8,499 bases of DNA from Bacteroidota bacterium. GTDB taxonomy: Bacteria; Bacteroidota; Bacteroidia; NS11-12g; UBA955. The stretch is taken from NCBI GenBank assembly GCA_947460045.1, contig CANHGC010000054.1, positions 1 to 8,499 of the forward strand, written 5' to 3'. Each line of letters begins with the position of its first letter. Position 1 is the first letter of the stretch. Of this stretch, positions 1-7,453 are shown one piece after another. The notes under the pieces were generated by a model. The model had not been told where the DNA came from. It searched no databases and saw nothing but the letters and a program-made list of their open reading frames with translations. A program made the translations under genes and the position numbers.

Positions 1-1242
1 ACAATAGAACCCGGATCGATTTTCTTTTGTATCCGTGGTGATAAGTTCGATGGAAATGCTTTTGCTGCTGAAGCCAAGAAGCAGGGTGCCAGTATTGTGG
101 TAGTGGATCACCCTTCGTTAAAAGATCATTCAGACTTTCTTTGGGTTGAGGACACTACCATTGCGCTTCAACAGTTGAGTAAATTACACGCTGAAAAAAT
201 GCCGTGTCAAAAAATCATGGTTGGCGGCAGCAATGGAAAAACCACAACCAAAGAAGTATCGCGGGTAGTTTTGGACATTCTGGGTGAGACTTTGGCCACA
301 CCTGGAAATTGGAACAACCACATAGGCGTACCTCTTACGCTATTACAGTTGAGACCCCATCACAAATTTGCGATCATCGAAATGGGCACGAACCATCCCG
401 GTGAAATGAAGGTCCTTTGTGATTTAATGTCACCCAACATGGGTTTAATCACCAATATCGGCAAAGAACATTTGGAGGGATTTGGAAACATTGAAGAAGT
501 GGCCAAAGAAGAAAGTGAAGTGTATTTGAGTGTGATTAATCACAACGCACTGGCGGTTGTAAACACAGATGACCCTTGGTTGCTATCCATGAGCAAACGA
601 ATCAGCAAACAAATTACCATCAGTACCAACGTGATTGAGGCAGATTTTTATGCCCAAATTGAAACGGAGATGCCTGAACTCACGTTTCAACTTTATCATA
701 AACAGGGTTTGGTAGGTCGTTTCACTTCCAAATTGAGCGGACGATATAACGCCTACAACTTGTTGTTTGGTGTGGCTTTGGGTCACCAAATGGGGATTGA
801 TATCCATGAAGCCATGAGCGCGGCTTGTACCTATAAACCCACAAACAACCGAAGTGAATGGAGAATGGTAGGCGGTACAAATGTATTTTTGGATGCTTAC
901 AATGCCAATCCAAGTTCGATGAAATTTGCCCTAGAAAGCTTTGCCACTTTGAGCGGCGAAAAACTGTTTTTTTTGGGGGACATGTTAGAATTGGGCGAGC
1001 ACTCAGTATCGGAGCACAAAGAAATGCTATCACTTTGTGAGTCATTAAACATTATAGAACAAACCTATTTGGTGGGATCAGAATTTTACAATGCATGTTT
1101 GAACCATCCTTTGCGCTTTGAATCAATTGATTCCTTATTGGCATGGTTGGATACGCATCCCATCAACAGCGAATTTGCGTTTGTAAAAGGAAGCAGGGGC
1201 GTAAGAATGGAACGCATCCTTGAGCATTTTGAGAAAAAATAA
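1..1242 (+). CDS. murF: UDP-N-acetylmuramoyl-tripeptide--D-alanyl-D-alanine ligase (MurF), 5'-truncated by window edge
   Basis: MurF joins D-Ala-D-Ala to UDP-MurNAc-tripeptide with ATP in the cytoplasm, completing the soluble peptidoglycan precursor. The frame is open from base 1 and encodes 413 visible residues. It starts inside the N-terminal substrate domain (EPGSIFFCIRGDKFDGN, about residues 3-19), so probably only 10-25 residues are missing. An internal GTG at 97 is not the real start, because the family match continues upstream of it. Mur ligase marks in order are: ATP P-loop GGSNGKTTTKE (75-85, Lys80), NWNNHIGVPLT (about 103-113), EMGTNHPGEM, NIGKEH, NNRSEW (282-287), DAYNANPSS (298-306), LGDMLELGEH (325-334) and KGSRGVRME (396-404). 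The DAYNANPSS and KGSRG blocks separate MurF from MurC, MurD and MurE. It ends at TAA just before a hairpin and is convergent with the nuo operon, so there is no functional link to it. Identification is secure. Confidence 0.95.
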   Translation, partial: TIEPGSIFFCIRGDKFDGNAFAAEAKKQGASIVVVDHPSLKDHSDFLWVEDTTIALQQLSKLHAEKMPCQKIMVGGSNGKTTTKEVSRVVLDILGETLATPGNWNNHIGVPLTLLQLRPHHKFAIIEMGTNHPGEMKVLCDLMSPNMGLITNIGKEHLEGFGNIEEVAKEESEVYLSVINHNALAVVNTDDPWLLSMSKRISKQITISTNVIEADFYAQIETEMPELTFQLYHKQGLVGRFTSKLSGRYNAYNLLFGVALGHQMGIDIHEAMSAACTYKPTNNRSEWRMVGGTNVFLDAYNANPSSMKFALESFATLSGEKLFFLGDMLELGEHSVSEHKEMLSLCESLNIIEQTYLVGSEFYNACLNHPLRFESIDSLLAWLDTHPINSEFAFVKGSRGVRMERILEHFEKK

Positions 1243-1271
1243 AAGGAGGGAATTTCTTCCCTCCTTTTATT
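1238..1271. terminator. Bidirectional intrinsic terminator between murF and nuoH
   Basis: A 15-bp perfect inverted repeat (1238-1252 with 1257-1271) encloses a 4-base TTTC loop. The core is AAAAGGAGGGAA pairing with TTCCCTCCTTTT. The stem is GC-rich in the middle, with A's on the left edge and T's on the right. Transcripts from either strand therefore carry a stem followed by U's. The left arm begins inside the last codons of murF and includes its stop codon; the nuoH stop lies 24 bases past the right arm. The position in a 52-base convergent gap fits a shared terminator for both units. This is seen directly; function is inferred. Confidence 0.88.
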
Positions 1272-1294
1272 ACACTTAACTATGGTAAATGATA

Positions 1295-2317
1295 TTATTG
1301 GTTAAGCAATGAAATTGCTCCGGTTGCCAACATGTTGAGCAAAGCCAAAGGAATCATGGCTTTCCATCCCAAACGCATCAATTGATCGTAACGGAAACGG
1401 GGCAATGTCCAACGAATCCACATAAACAAGAAGACAAAGAAGAAAATCTTCCCAAACATGACTGCCACTTGGGTTAATCCTAGAATTGTGGGGTTAGTAA
1501 TTAGATGTAATCCTGGGAAATTGTAACCACCAAAATACACAGATGCGATTACAGCACTAGAAATAAACATATTGATATATTCAGAGAACAAGTAGAAACC
1601 CAATTTCATGGAAGAATATTCTACGTGATACCCTCCTATCAATTCTGTTTCACATTCTGCCAAATCAAAAGGTGCACGATTGCATTCAGCCAACGCGCAG
1701 GTGAGGAACAATAAAAAGCCCAAAGGTTGGTACCATACATTCCAGTTCAATCCCTGCTGTTGTTCTACCATTTCGCGAAGGCTCAATGTGCCGCTCATCA
1801 TTACAACGGCGATCAATGCCAGTCCCATGCTCAATTCATAACTAATCATTTGCGCACTCGCCCGAATCGCGCCGTACAACGAATATTTGTTATTGCTGGC
1901 CCAACCGCCAATCATGATTCCGTAAACACCAATGCTCACGATACCCATGATATAAAGAACGCCAATATTTACATCGGCAACCTGCAATTGGACAGTTCTA
2001 CCCAAAATTGGCAAACTACCACCCCAAGGAATCACTGCACTGGTGATTGTTGCAACGATCATCGCGATTCCAGGACCCAATATAAAGAGCCATTTCTCAG
2101 CGTTTTTGGGTATAATTTCTTCTTTGAACAACAATTTACCACCATCGGCAAAGGGCTGTAACAAACCAAAAGGACCCACGCGGTTTGGACCCAAACGATC
2201 CTGAAAAAAGGCGGCAATTTTGCGCTCTCCAAATGTGAAATACAAAGCCATAACCAAGGTTACTGCAAGTATTACCACAATGAGTATCAATTTCTCTAAA
2301 AACAATGCACTATCCAT
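1295..2317 (-). CDS. nuoH: NADH-quinone oxidoreductase subunit H (NuoH)
   Basis: NuoH (ND1 family) is the membrane subunit of complex I that forms much of the quinone chamber at the junction with the hydrophilic arm. The 340-residue length is normal. The protein is very hydrophobic, with about eight membrane segments. Family marks visible are GERKIAAFFQDRLGPNRVG (30-48) followed by LLQPFADGGKLLFKEE (52-67), RASAQMISYELSMG (152-165), NRAPFDLAECETELIGGYHVE (starting at 213) with YSSMK (234-238), and the C-terminal RWTLPRFRYDQLMRLGWK (302-319). The acidic loop after NRAPFDL is the conserved funnel thought to link quinone chemistry to proton movement. The ATG at 2317 sits 7 bases after the nuoG stop, with an AAGAAG purine run (2321-2326) as likely ribosome site. 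It is the last gene of the operon: nuoI, the usual next gene, is replaced by a terminator and convergent murF. Confidence 0.96.
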   Translation of the reverse strand: MDSALFLEKLILIVVILAVTLVMALYFTFGERKIAAFFQDRLGPNRVGPFGLLQPFADGGKLLFKEEIIPKNAEKWLFILGPGIAMIVATITSAVIPWGGSLPILGRTVQLQVADVNIGVLYIMGIVSIGVYGIMIGGWASNNKYSLYGAIRASAQMISYELSMGLALIAVVMMSGTLSLREMVEQQQGLNWNVWYQPLGFLLFLTCALAECNRAPFDLAECETELIGGYHVEYSSMKLGFYLFSEYINMFISSAVIASVYFGGYNFPGLHLITNPTILGLTQVAVMFGKIFFFVFLFMWIRWTLPRFRYDQLMRLGWKAMIPLALLNMLATGAISLLNQ

Positions 2318-2320
2318 ATT

Positions 2321-2326
2321 CTTCTT
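2321..2326 (-). promoter_or_regulatory. Putative ribosome binding site of nuoH
   Basis: The minus strand reads TAAGAAGAATATG: the nuoG stop TAA runs into a purine-rich AAGAAG, followed three bases later by the nuoH ATG. The stop, ribosome site and start are compressed into 13 bases, which suggests that ribosomes ending nuoG restart on nuoH. The site is seen directly; its use is inferred. Confidence 0.4.
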
Positions 2327-3293
2327 ATGCTTTATTTAACAATGGCGTGTGCGCCGGAGCTTCTACTTCGTAATGATTTGCCGAAATCACCGAATGCTTA
2401 TCGATGTGGCGAGGCCCTTCGATGGTCCAATCGGTTTTATCCTTTTTATCAAACCTGCATTCGTTACAGATGAATTCTTTCACTTCTCCATATTGATCTT
2501 TTCTTGCAGTTACCCTAGCCACTTCATCGCCAATCATCCAAACAACTGCTTTTCCTGAGCAACATTTGCAATCTCTGTGAGCATCCATGGGCTTGGTATA
2601 CCATACCCTAGAACGGAAACGGAAGGTTTTATCGGTGAGTGCGCCAACTGGACAAACATCGATCACGTTACCAATGAAATCATTTTTCAGATTCTTTTCG
2701 ATGAAAGTCCCAATTTCTGCAGCATCGCCACGCTTCAAAACACCGTGTTCACGCTGCTCTGTAAGTTGATTTGCGGTATACACACAACGATAACATAAAA
2801 TGCATCGGGTCATGTGCAATTTGATGTACTCTCCAATATCTACTTTGTCGAATGTACGACGTTCAAATTCGTAACGGGTATTGCTTTTACCATGTTCGTA
2901 GGCCAAATCTTGGAGGTGACACTCCCCTGCTTGATCACACACTGGGCAATCTAGGGGGTGATTGATCAAAAGCATTTCCACAACACCGGCGCGCGCGTCC
3001 ATCACTTTTTCGCTGCTTTTGTTTTTCACTTCCATGCCGTCCATGATGGGTGTAGAACAACTCGCTACAAGTTTTGGCATCGGCCTAGGATCTTTCTCAG
3101 AACCTTTGCTAACTTCTACCAAACAGGTTCTGCATTTCCCACCACTGCCCTTCAAACTGCTGTAATAGCACATGGCAGGTGGAACCACATCGCCACCAAT
3201 GAGCCTCGCGGCATTCAGAATGGTTGTTCCTGGATCTACTTCAACCTCAACTCCGTCGATGGTTACTTTGAATTTCGGGTTAGTTTCTGACAT
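2325..3293 (-). CDS. nuoG: Short NADH-quinone oxidoreductase subunit G (NuoG), FeS domains only
   Basis: This subunit carries electrons from the FMN/N3 site of NuoF toward the Q module. At 322 residues it is far shorter than classical NuoG (roughly 700-900). It keeps the FeS part and lacks the molybdopterin-oxidoreductase-like body. Cysteine sets in order: Cys42, Cys54, Cys57, Cys79 for the 2Fe-2S cluster N1b; His112, Cys116, Cys119, Cys125 for N5; Cys164, Cys167, Cys170, Cys214 for N4. A last small domain (about 238-283) resembles the Fe4S4 domain that holds N7 in some species. Here it has Cys242, Cys244, Cys245, Cys276 and Cys279, with Ala249 where the third N7 ligand would be expected. The ATG at 3293 follows the nuoF stop by two bases, and nuoH starts 7 bases after its own stop, so the short length is not a recent frameshift. 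As I recall, short forms of this type occur in Flavobacteria. Confidence 0.93.
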   Translation of the reverse strand: MSETNPKFKVTIDGVEVEVDPGTTILNAARLIGGDVVPPAMCYYSSLKGSGGKCRTCLVEVSKGSEKDPRPMPKLVASCSTPIMDGMEVKNKSSEKVMDARAGVVEMLLINHPLDCPVCDQAGECHLQDLAYEHGKSNTRYEFERRTFDKVDIGEYIKLHMTRCILCYRCVYTANQLTEQREHGVLKRGDAAEIGTFIEKNLKNDFIGNVIDVCPVGALTDKTFRFRSRVWYTKPMDAHRDCKCCSGKAVVWMIGDEVARVTARKDQYGEVKEFICNECRFDKKDKTDWTIEGPRHIDKHSVISANHYEVEAPAHTPLLNKA

Positions 3294-3295
3294 GG

Positions 3296-4648
3296 TTATC
3301 CTTTAACGGTCTCAAATATTTTTTCGGTTACTAAACCGTAATTTTTTGTCATGCAAAGTTTGGGCTCTTTCACGTGCCATTCAAACTCTTCTCTAAAATG
3401 TCTGATGGCTGCAGCAACAGGCCAAGCAGCTGCATCGCCCAACGGACAAATGGTATTTCCTTCAATCTTTCGTTGGATATCCCAAAGCAGATCGATGTCT
3501 TCCATTTTCCCATGTCCATATTCTAAGCGATGTAAAACCTTTTCCATCCATCCAGTACCTTCTCTACAGGGGCTGCATTGTCCGCAACTTTCGTGGTGGT
3601 AAAAACGAGAAAAATTCCACGTATTTCTTACGATACATTGGTCTTCATCATATACGATAAAGCCACCTGAACCCAACATACTGCCAGTAGCAAAACCACC
3701 ATCGGCCAAACTTTCGTATGACATCAAGCGATCCTCACCGGCGGCGGTTTTACACACCAAATAATGGGGTAAAATGGGAACAGAAGAACCCCCAGGCACA
3801 CAGGCTTTGAGTTTCTTGCCATTTTTCATTCCACCGAGGTACTTATCACTGTATATAAATTCCTCTACCGTGATGCCCATGGTGATTTCGTATACACCGG
3901 GTTTATTGACATTCCCAGATGCGCTGATCAATTTGGTACCCGTACTTCTACCGATACCAATTTGAGCGTATGCATCGCCGCCTTCATTCACAATTGGAAC
4001 AACTGCGGCAATGGTTTCAACATTGTTTACTACTGTTGGGCGATCCCAAAGTCCTTTCACTGCAGGAAATGGTGGTTTGATTCGAGGGTTACCTCTTTTA
4101 CCTTCAAGACTTTCGATGAGTGCAGTTTCTTCGCCACAGATGTAGGCACCGGCGCCTGTTGATACTGCCAAATCCAAATCAAATCCACTGCCTTTGATGT
4201 TTTTTCCCAACCAACCATTGGCATAGGCCTCAGCGATGGCTTTTTCGAGTATTTGCAAAACATACATATACTCGCCGCGGATGTAAATGTAGGATTGGTT
4301 GCAACCCAATGCATATGAAGACAATATCATACCTTCGATCAATAGGTGAGGAATTTTCTCCATCAAGTATCGATCTTTAAAGGTACCTGGCTCGCTTTCA
4401 TCGGCGTTACACAGAAAATGACGTGGAACACCTTCGGGTTTGGCGATAAAACTCCATTTCATACCCGTTGGAAAACCTGCGCCACCTCTACCCCTCAAAC
4501 CAGATTTTTTCACTTCCTCAACAACATCGTCTGGCGACATTGTTTTCAATGCTTTTTCTACAGCAGAATAACCGCCATTTTTGCGATATACATCGTGGGT
4601 GTGAATTCCTTCAACACCGATATGCTCCAATAGTAATTTACGCTCCAT
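3296..4648 (-). CDS. nuoF: NADH-quinone oxidoreductase subunit F (NuoF), NADH- and FMN-binding
   Basis: NuoF is the entry point of complex I on the cytoplasmic side. It binds NADH, takes a hydride onto FMN, and passes electrons to the 4Fe-4S cluster N3. The 450 residues match the family length. Visible marks are the glycine-rich FMN/NADH loop GLRGRGGAGFPTG (50-62), the flavin-site stretch NADESEPGTFKDR (81-93), GAGAYICGEETAL (165-177), and NPRIKPPFP (187-195). N3 ligands are Cys355, Cys358, Cys361 (SCGQCSPCREGTG) and Cys401 (TICPLGD). All key sites are intact, so the gene should be functional. The ATG at 4648 lies 11 bases inside the 3' end of nuoE in another frame, which points to translational coupling and fits the 1:1 NuoE-NuoF pairing. 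The nuoG start is two bases after its stop. Confidence 0.97.
   Translation of the reverse strand: MERKLLLEHIGVEGIHTHDVYRKNGGYSAVEKALKTMSPDDVVEEVKKSGLRGRGGAGFPTGMKWSFIAKPEGVPRHFLCNADESEPGTFKDRYLMEKIPHLLIEGMILSSYALGCNQSYIYIRGEYMYVLQILEKAIAEAYANGWLGKNIKGSGFDLDLAVSTGAGAYICGEETALIESLEGKRGNPRIKPPFPAVKGLWDRPTVVNNVETIAAVVPIVNEGGDAYAQIGIGRSTGTKLISASGNVNKPGVYEITMGITVEEFIYSDKYLGGMKNGKKLKACVPGGSSVPILPHYLVCKTAAGEDRLMSYESLADGGFATGSMLGSGGFIVYDEDQCIVRNTWNFSRFYHHESCGQCSPCREGTGWMEKVLHRLEYGHGKMEDIDLLWDIQRKIEGNTICPLGDAAAWPVAAAIRHFREEFEWHVKEPKLCMTKNYGLVTEKIFETVKG
3299..3304 (-). promoter_or_regulatory. Shine-Dalgarno-like site for nuoG inside the end of nuoF
   Basis: The minus strand reads AAAGGATAACCATG. AAAGGA lies five bases before the nuoG ATG and overlaps the last codons of nuoF, whose TAA falls between the two. 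It is one of the few purine-rich G-containing start sites in this operon and supports the chosen nuoG start. Confidence 0.45.
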
Positions 4649-5171
4649 GATTTTCTAATCCCAAATAATTGGCTACGGGGTTCTTGCGATATTGCTCAAT
4701 CAATTCATCGACTTTGGCTTCTGTGAGATGTTCGTGAAATTTCTCTCCAGCTTGCAACATCGGAGCGTACCCACAGGCGCCCAAGCATTCAACTGTTTTG
4801 AGTGTAAAAATGCCATCTGCTGTGGTTTCACCATCTTTGATACCCAATTTGTTTTCGATATAAGAAACAATTTTTTCGGCACCTTCGATCATACATGGGC
4901 CAGTTCTGCAAACTTCAAGTTTCACCTTACCAACGGGTTGGGTATCATACATTGAATAAAATGTTGCAACCTCATATACCTCAATCGGCAATATGTGCAG
5001 TAACCTTGCCACGTAATCCATAACAGGTTCGCTCAAATAACCAAAATGGGCTTGAGCCAAATGCAAAACACTTAGCAATGCACTTTTTTGTTTTCCTTCG
5101 GGGAACTTGGCGATTTGACGTGCCACTTCCTGCAACAAAGGTTCTGGGAATTGAATATTATCTTGACTCAC
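4638..5171 (-). CDS. nuoE: NADH-quinone oxidoreductase subunit E (NuoE), 2Fe-2S thioredoxin-like
   Basis: NuoE carries the off-path 2Fe-2S cluster N1a and pairs with NuoF in the NADH-oxidising module. The 177-residue length is normal. The N-terminal helical part (about 1-70, including the helical PEGKQKSALLSVLHLAQ stretch) is followed by a thioredoxin-like fold. Cluster ligands are Cys88 and Cys93 (CRTGPC), then Cys129 and Cys133 (CLGAC). The start is GTG at 5171: the frame is blocked three codons upstream by TAA at 5178-5180, there is no ATG between, and a later Met (51) would remove conserved sequence. It starts 12 bases after the nuoD stop, and its last codons overlap the nuoF start by 11 bases. 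The C-terminal tail NYLGLENHGA is poorly conserved in the family as I know it. Function is secure. Confidence 0.95.
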   Translation of the reverse strand: MSQDNIQFPEPLLQEVARQIAKFPEGKQKSALLSVLHLAQAHFGYLSEPVMDYVARLLHILPIEVYEVATFYSMYDTQPVGKVKLEVCRTGPCMIEGAEKIVSYIENKLGIKDGETTADGIFTLKTVECLGACGYAPMLQAGEKFHEHLTEAKVDELIEQYRKNPVANYLGLENHGA

Positions 5172-5183
5172 AACAATTTACAA

Positions 5184-6404
5184 TTAAGCATCTAACTCAC
5201 CTGCGATTACGTTCATGCTGCTCATGGTTAAAATCGCATCACTCAACACAGAATCAACAATCATTTCAGGATAGGCTTGGTAATAAATAAAACAAGGTCT
5301 TCTGAAATGCAAACGGTATGGCGTTCTACCACCATCGCTCACGAGGTAGTATCCCAATTCACCGTTTCCGCCTTCTACAGCGTGGTATACTTCACCCGCT
5401 GGAATGGCTGTTTCACCCATCACAATTTTGAAATGATAAATGAGTGATTCCATACTTCTGTATACTTCTTCTTTTGGAGGAAGATAAAATTCAGGAACAT
5501 TGGCATGAAAATCTCCGGCGGGCATTTTATCCAATGCTTGACGAATGATTCTTAAACTCTGACGGATTTCCTCTTGGCGAACCACAAATCGATCATAGGT
5601 ATCACCGTCTTTTCCCACTGGGATATCAAAATCGAAATCTTGATAGCTGCAGTAAGGATTCATGACTCTCACATCATAATCAACACCTGCTGCCCTCAAA
5701 TTTGGACCAGAGAAGCTGTATTCAAGTGCTCGTTCACCAGTTATTGGACCGGCACCAATCACACGATCCATAAAAATTCTGTTGCGGGTAAGCAAGCGAT
5801 CAAATTCTTCGAAGTTTACGGGAAAATCTTCTAGAAACTTGTTCAATTTTGCATGGAAAGTGGCATTGAAATCACGTTCAAAACCACCAATTCTGCCAAT
5901 GTTTGTGGTTAATCGCGCTCCGCAAATCTCCTCATACAGTTCATAGATTTTCTCACGCTCTTGGAACATGTAGGTAAAACCCGTTAATGCACCTGTATCA
6001 ACACCAATTACCGAATTACAAACCAAATGGTCTGCAATTCTGGCCAATTCCATCACAATCACGCGCATGTAGTCAACCCTTTTGGGTACTTCTATACCGG
6101 CCAATTTTTCTACCGTCAAATGCCAACCGATATTATTGATTGGTGACGAACAGTAATTCAAGCGATCCGTAATTGGGGTGATTTGATTGTAAGGCCTTCT
6201 TTCAGCCAATTTTTCAAACGCCCTATGGATGTAACCAATGGTTGGTTCAGCACTCAAAATTCGCTCACCATCCACTTTCAATATATTCTGAAAAATACCG
6301 TGTGTGGCTGGATGCGTAGGACCCAGGTTTAGCGTAGCGATATCTCCGTCTATGGTCTCCGTAGAGATCATCTGACCTGTGTTTTTAAATGTTAATTCGC
6401 TCAT
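5184..6404 (-). CDS. nuoD: NADH-quinone oxidoreductase subunit D (NuoD), quinone-site subunit
   Basis: NuoD (49-kDa subunit, related to the NiFe-hydrogenase large subunit) forms the quinone head-group pocket together with NuoB. The 406 residues are normal for a separate NuoD; it is not fused to NuoC. The N-terminal loop LNLGPTHPATHG (25-36) holds the pocket histidines (His31, His35). TDRLNY (79-84) provides the conserved tyrosine, Tyr84. Other family stretches are GYIHRAFEKLAERRPYNQ (57-74), IGRIGGFERDF, GPNLRAAGVDYDVR, and near the end GRTPYRLHFRRPCF. The hydrogenase NiFe cysteines are absent, as expected for complex I. The protein ends GELDA, where I would expect an Arg as last residue in many homologues, a minor point. 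Its ATG overlaps the nuoC stop as ATGA, a classic stop-restart junction. Confidence 0.97.
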   Translation of the reverse strand: MSELTFKNTGQMISTETIDGDIATLNLGPTHPATHGIFQNILKVDGERILSAEPTIGYIHRAFEKLAERRPYNQITPITDRLNYCSSPINNIGWHLTVEKLAGIEVPKRVDYMRVIVMELARIADHLVCNSVIGVDTGALTGFTYMFQEREKIYELYEEICGARLTTNIGRIGGFERDFNATFHAKLNKFLEDFPVNFEEFDRLLTRNRIFMDRVIGAGPITGERALEYSFSGPNLRAAGVDYDVRVMNPYCSYQDFDFDIPVGKDGDTYDRFVVRQEEIRQSLRIIRQALDKMPAGDFHANVPEFYLPPKEEVYRSMESLIYHFKIVMGETAIPAGEVYHAVEGGNGELGYYLVSDGGRTPYRLHFRRPCFIYYQAYPEMIVDSVLSDAILTMSSMNVIAGELDA

Positions 6405-6892
6405 CGTCCGAAGAATGTATCGTTTTTGTCAGTTCGGGTCTCATCTTCCAAAGCATACTGCTTTCTCAACGGATGATAATCCATGTCGTCCATGTTTAAA
6501 ATTCTGCGCAAATCGGGATGTCCTACAAATTGAATTCCGTAGAAATCAAAAGTTTCTCTCTCCATCCAGTTTGCACCCACAAATAAATCGGTCAATGTTG
6601 GTATATCTAAATTTGATGTAGGCAATGAGACTTTCAATCGTACCCTCACATTCTTCACCAAATTGTGTAAGTGATAAATCACCTCGAACTCAGCATTGGA
6701 CCTTTCGGGGTAATGCGATGCACAAATGTCTGTGAGATAAATGAAACCATGATTGGTTTTCAATTCACCAACAAGCGACAACAATTGATCGCCGCCAATA
6801 TTCACATTGAGCATACCATAGGCATCCACTTGAGATTCTGAAGTACCTCCCAAATGTGTATCGATGATGTTTTTTAATATTTCGGTGTTCAT
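6401..6892 (-). CDS. nuoC: NADH-quinone oxidoreductase subunit C (NuoC, 30-kDa)
   Basis: NuoC is a structural subunit of the connecting module that packs against NuoD; it has no cofactor. The 163-residue length is typical of a stand-alone, compact NuoC. The 30-kDa family signature is clear at about 109-134: WMERETFDFYGIQF, then GHPDLRRIL, followed by a Pro-Leu-Arg-Lys block at 141-144. The N-terminal half (about 1-95) is an alpha/beta domain with the usual weak conservation. The ATG at 6892 is four bases downstream of the nuoB stop, and AAGG just before it (minus strand AATAAGGCGATG) may serve as ribosome site while overlapping that stop codon. The end overlaps nuoD by four bases. Identification is firm from the signature and from the position between nuoB and nuoD. 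Confidence 0.95.
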   Translation of the reverse strand: MNTEILKNIIDTHLGGTSESQVDAYGMLNVNIGGDQLLSLVGELKTNHGFIYLTDICASHYPERSNAEFEVIYHLHNLVKNVRVRLKVSLPTSNLDIPTLTDLFVGANWMERETFDFYGIQFVGHPDLRRILNMDDMDYHPLRKQYALEDETRTDKNDTFFGR

Positions 6893-6896
6893 CGCC

Positions 6897-7445
6897 TTAT
6901 TTTTCTGCCGATTCGATGTTGTAGCTTTCTAGCATTTTTTGGTACTCATCACTATCGCGACGACGCAAACTTTCATTTTTCGCCAATTCCTGAATCTTCA
7001 TCAATCCTTCGATGATTTGTTCTGGTCTTGGCGGACATCCAGGCACATAGACATCAACAGGAATCACTTTATCGATGCCTTGAAGCACGCTGTATGTATC
7101 AAAAATACCGCCTGAACATGCACAAGCACCCACAGACAACACCCACTTGGGTTCTGCCATTTGATCGTAGACTTGTTTGAGTACAGGGGCCATTTTTTTG
7201 GATATTGTGCCCATCACCATAAGCAAATCGGTTTGACGGGGAGTAAAAGCCAATCGTTCCGAACCAAATCGAGCCAAATCATAATTGGCACCCATGGTTG
7301 CCATGAATTCAATACCGCAGCAAGAAGTAGCAAACGGCAATGGCCAAATGGAATTGGAACGAGCCAACCCTATCACTTTATCCAATGAAGTAGCGAAGAA
7401 TCCTTGTCCTTCAACACCTTCTGGAGTTTCAACTGTTTTTACCAT
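6897..7445 (-). CDS. nuoB: NADH-quinone oxidoreductase subunit B (NuoB), N2 cluster subunit
   Basis: NuoB holds 4Fe-4S cluster N2, the last carrier before quinone. With the ATG at 7445 the protein is 182 residues. N2 ligands are the tandem Cys42-Cys43 ([10 protein letters not shown]), Cys108 (VGACACSGG) and Cys137 ([10 protein letters not shown]). The spacings of 65 and 29 residues equal those I know from E. coli NuoB. Cys110 is extra and not a ligand in the family. The start is uncertain: a GTG at 7466 would add seven residues (MGKINQK) and overlap nuoA by 13 bases. I prefer the ATG because it gives an 8-base gap after nuoA, with A-rich sequence in front, whereas the GTG has no purine-rich site before it. 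The family reaches the [13 protein letters not shown] segment right after either start. The C-terminal tail after about residue 155 is charged and variable. Confidence 0.95.
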   Translation of the reverse strand: MVKTVETPEGVEGQGFFATSLDKVIGLARSNSIWPLPFATSCCGIEFMATMGANYDLARFGSERLAFTPRQTDLLMVMGTISKKMAPVLKQVYDQMAEPKWVLSVGACACSGGIFDTYSVLQGIDKVIPVDVYVPGCPPRPEQIIEGLMKIQELAKNESLRRRDSDEYQKMLESYNIESAEK

Positions 7446-7453
7446 TTTTTGAT

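Noticed and set aside
722..1045. Minus-strand 107-codon open frame inside murF
   Set aside because: It is opposite conserved MurF motifs (NNRSEW, DAYNANPSS), and its product has no recognisable character.
97..1242. murF starting at the GTG at 97
   Set aside because: The frame is open to base 1 and the upstream residues (EPGSIFFCIRGDKFDGN) are typical MurF N-terminal domain, so the real start lies before the window.
1727..2161. Plus-strand 144-codon open frame opposite nuoH
   Set aside because: It is a shadow of conserved membrane protein sequence; its product is rich in His, Asn and Thr as expected from antisense of hydrophobic codons.
2325..2340. Short NuoG as a frameshifted or decayed full-length gene
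   Set aside because: nuoH begins 7 bases after the stop with its own ribosome-like site, and no remnant of a molybdopterin-type domain is present in any frame around it.
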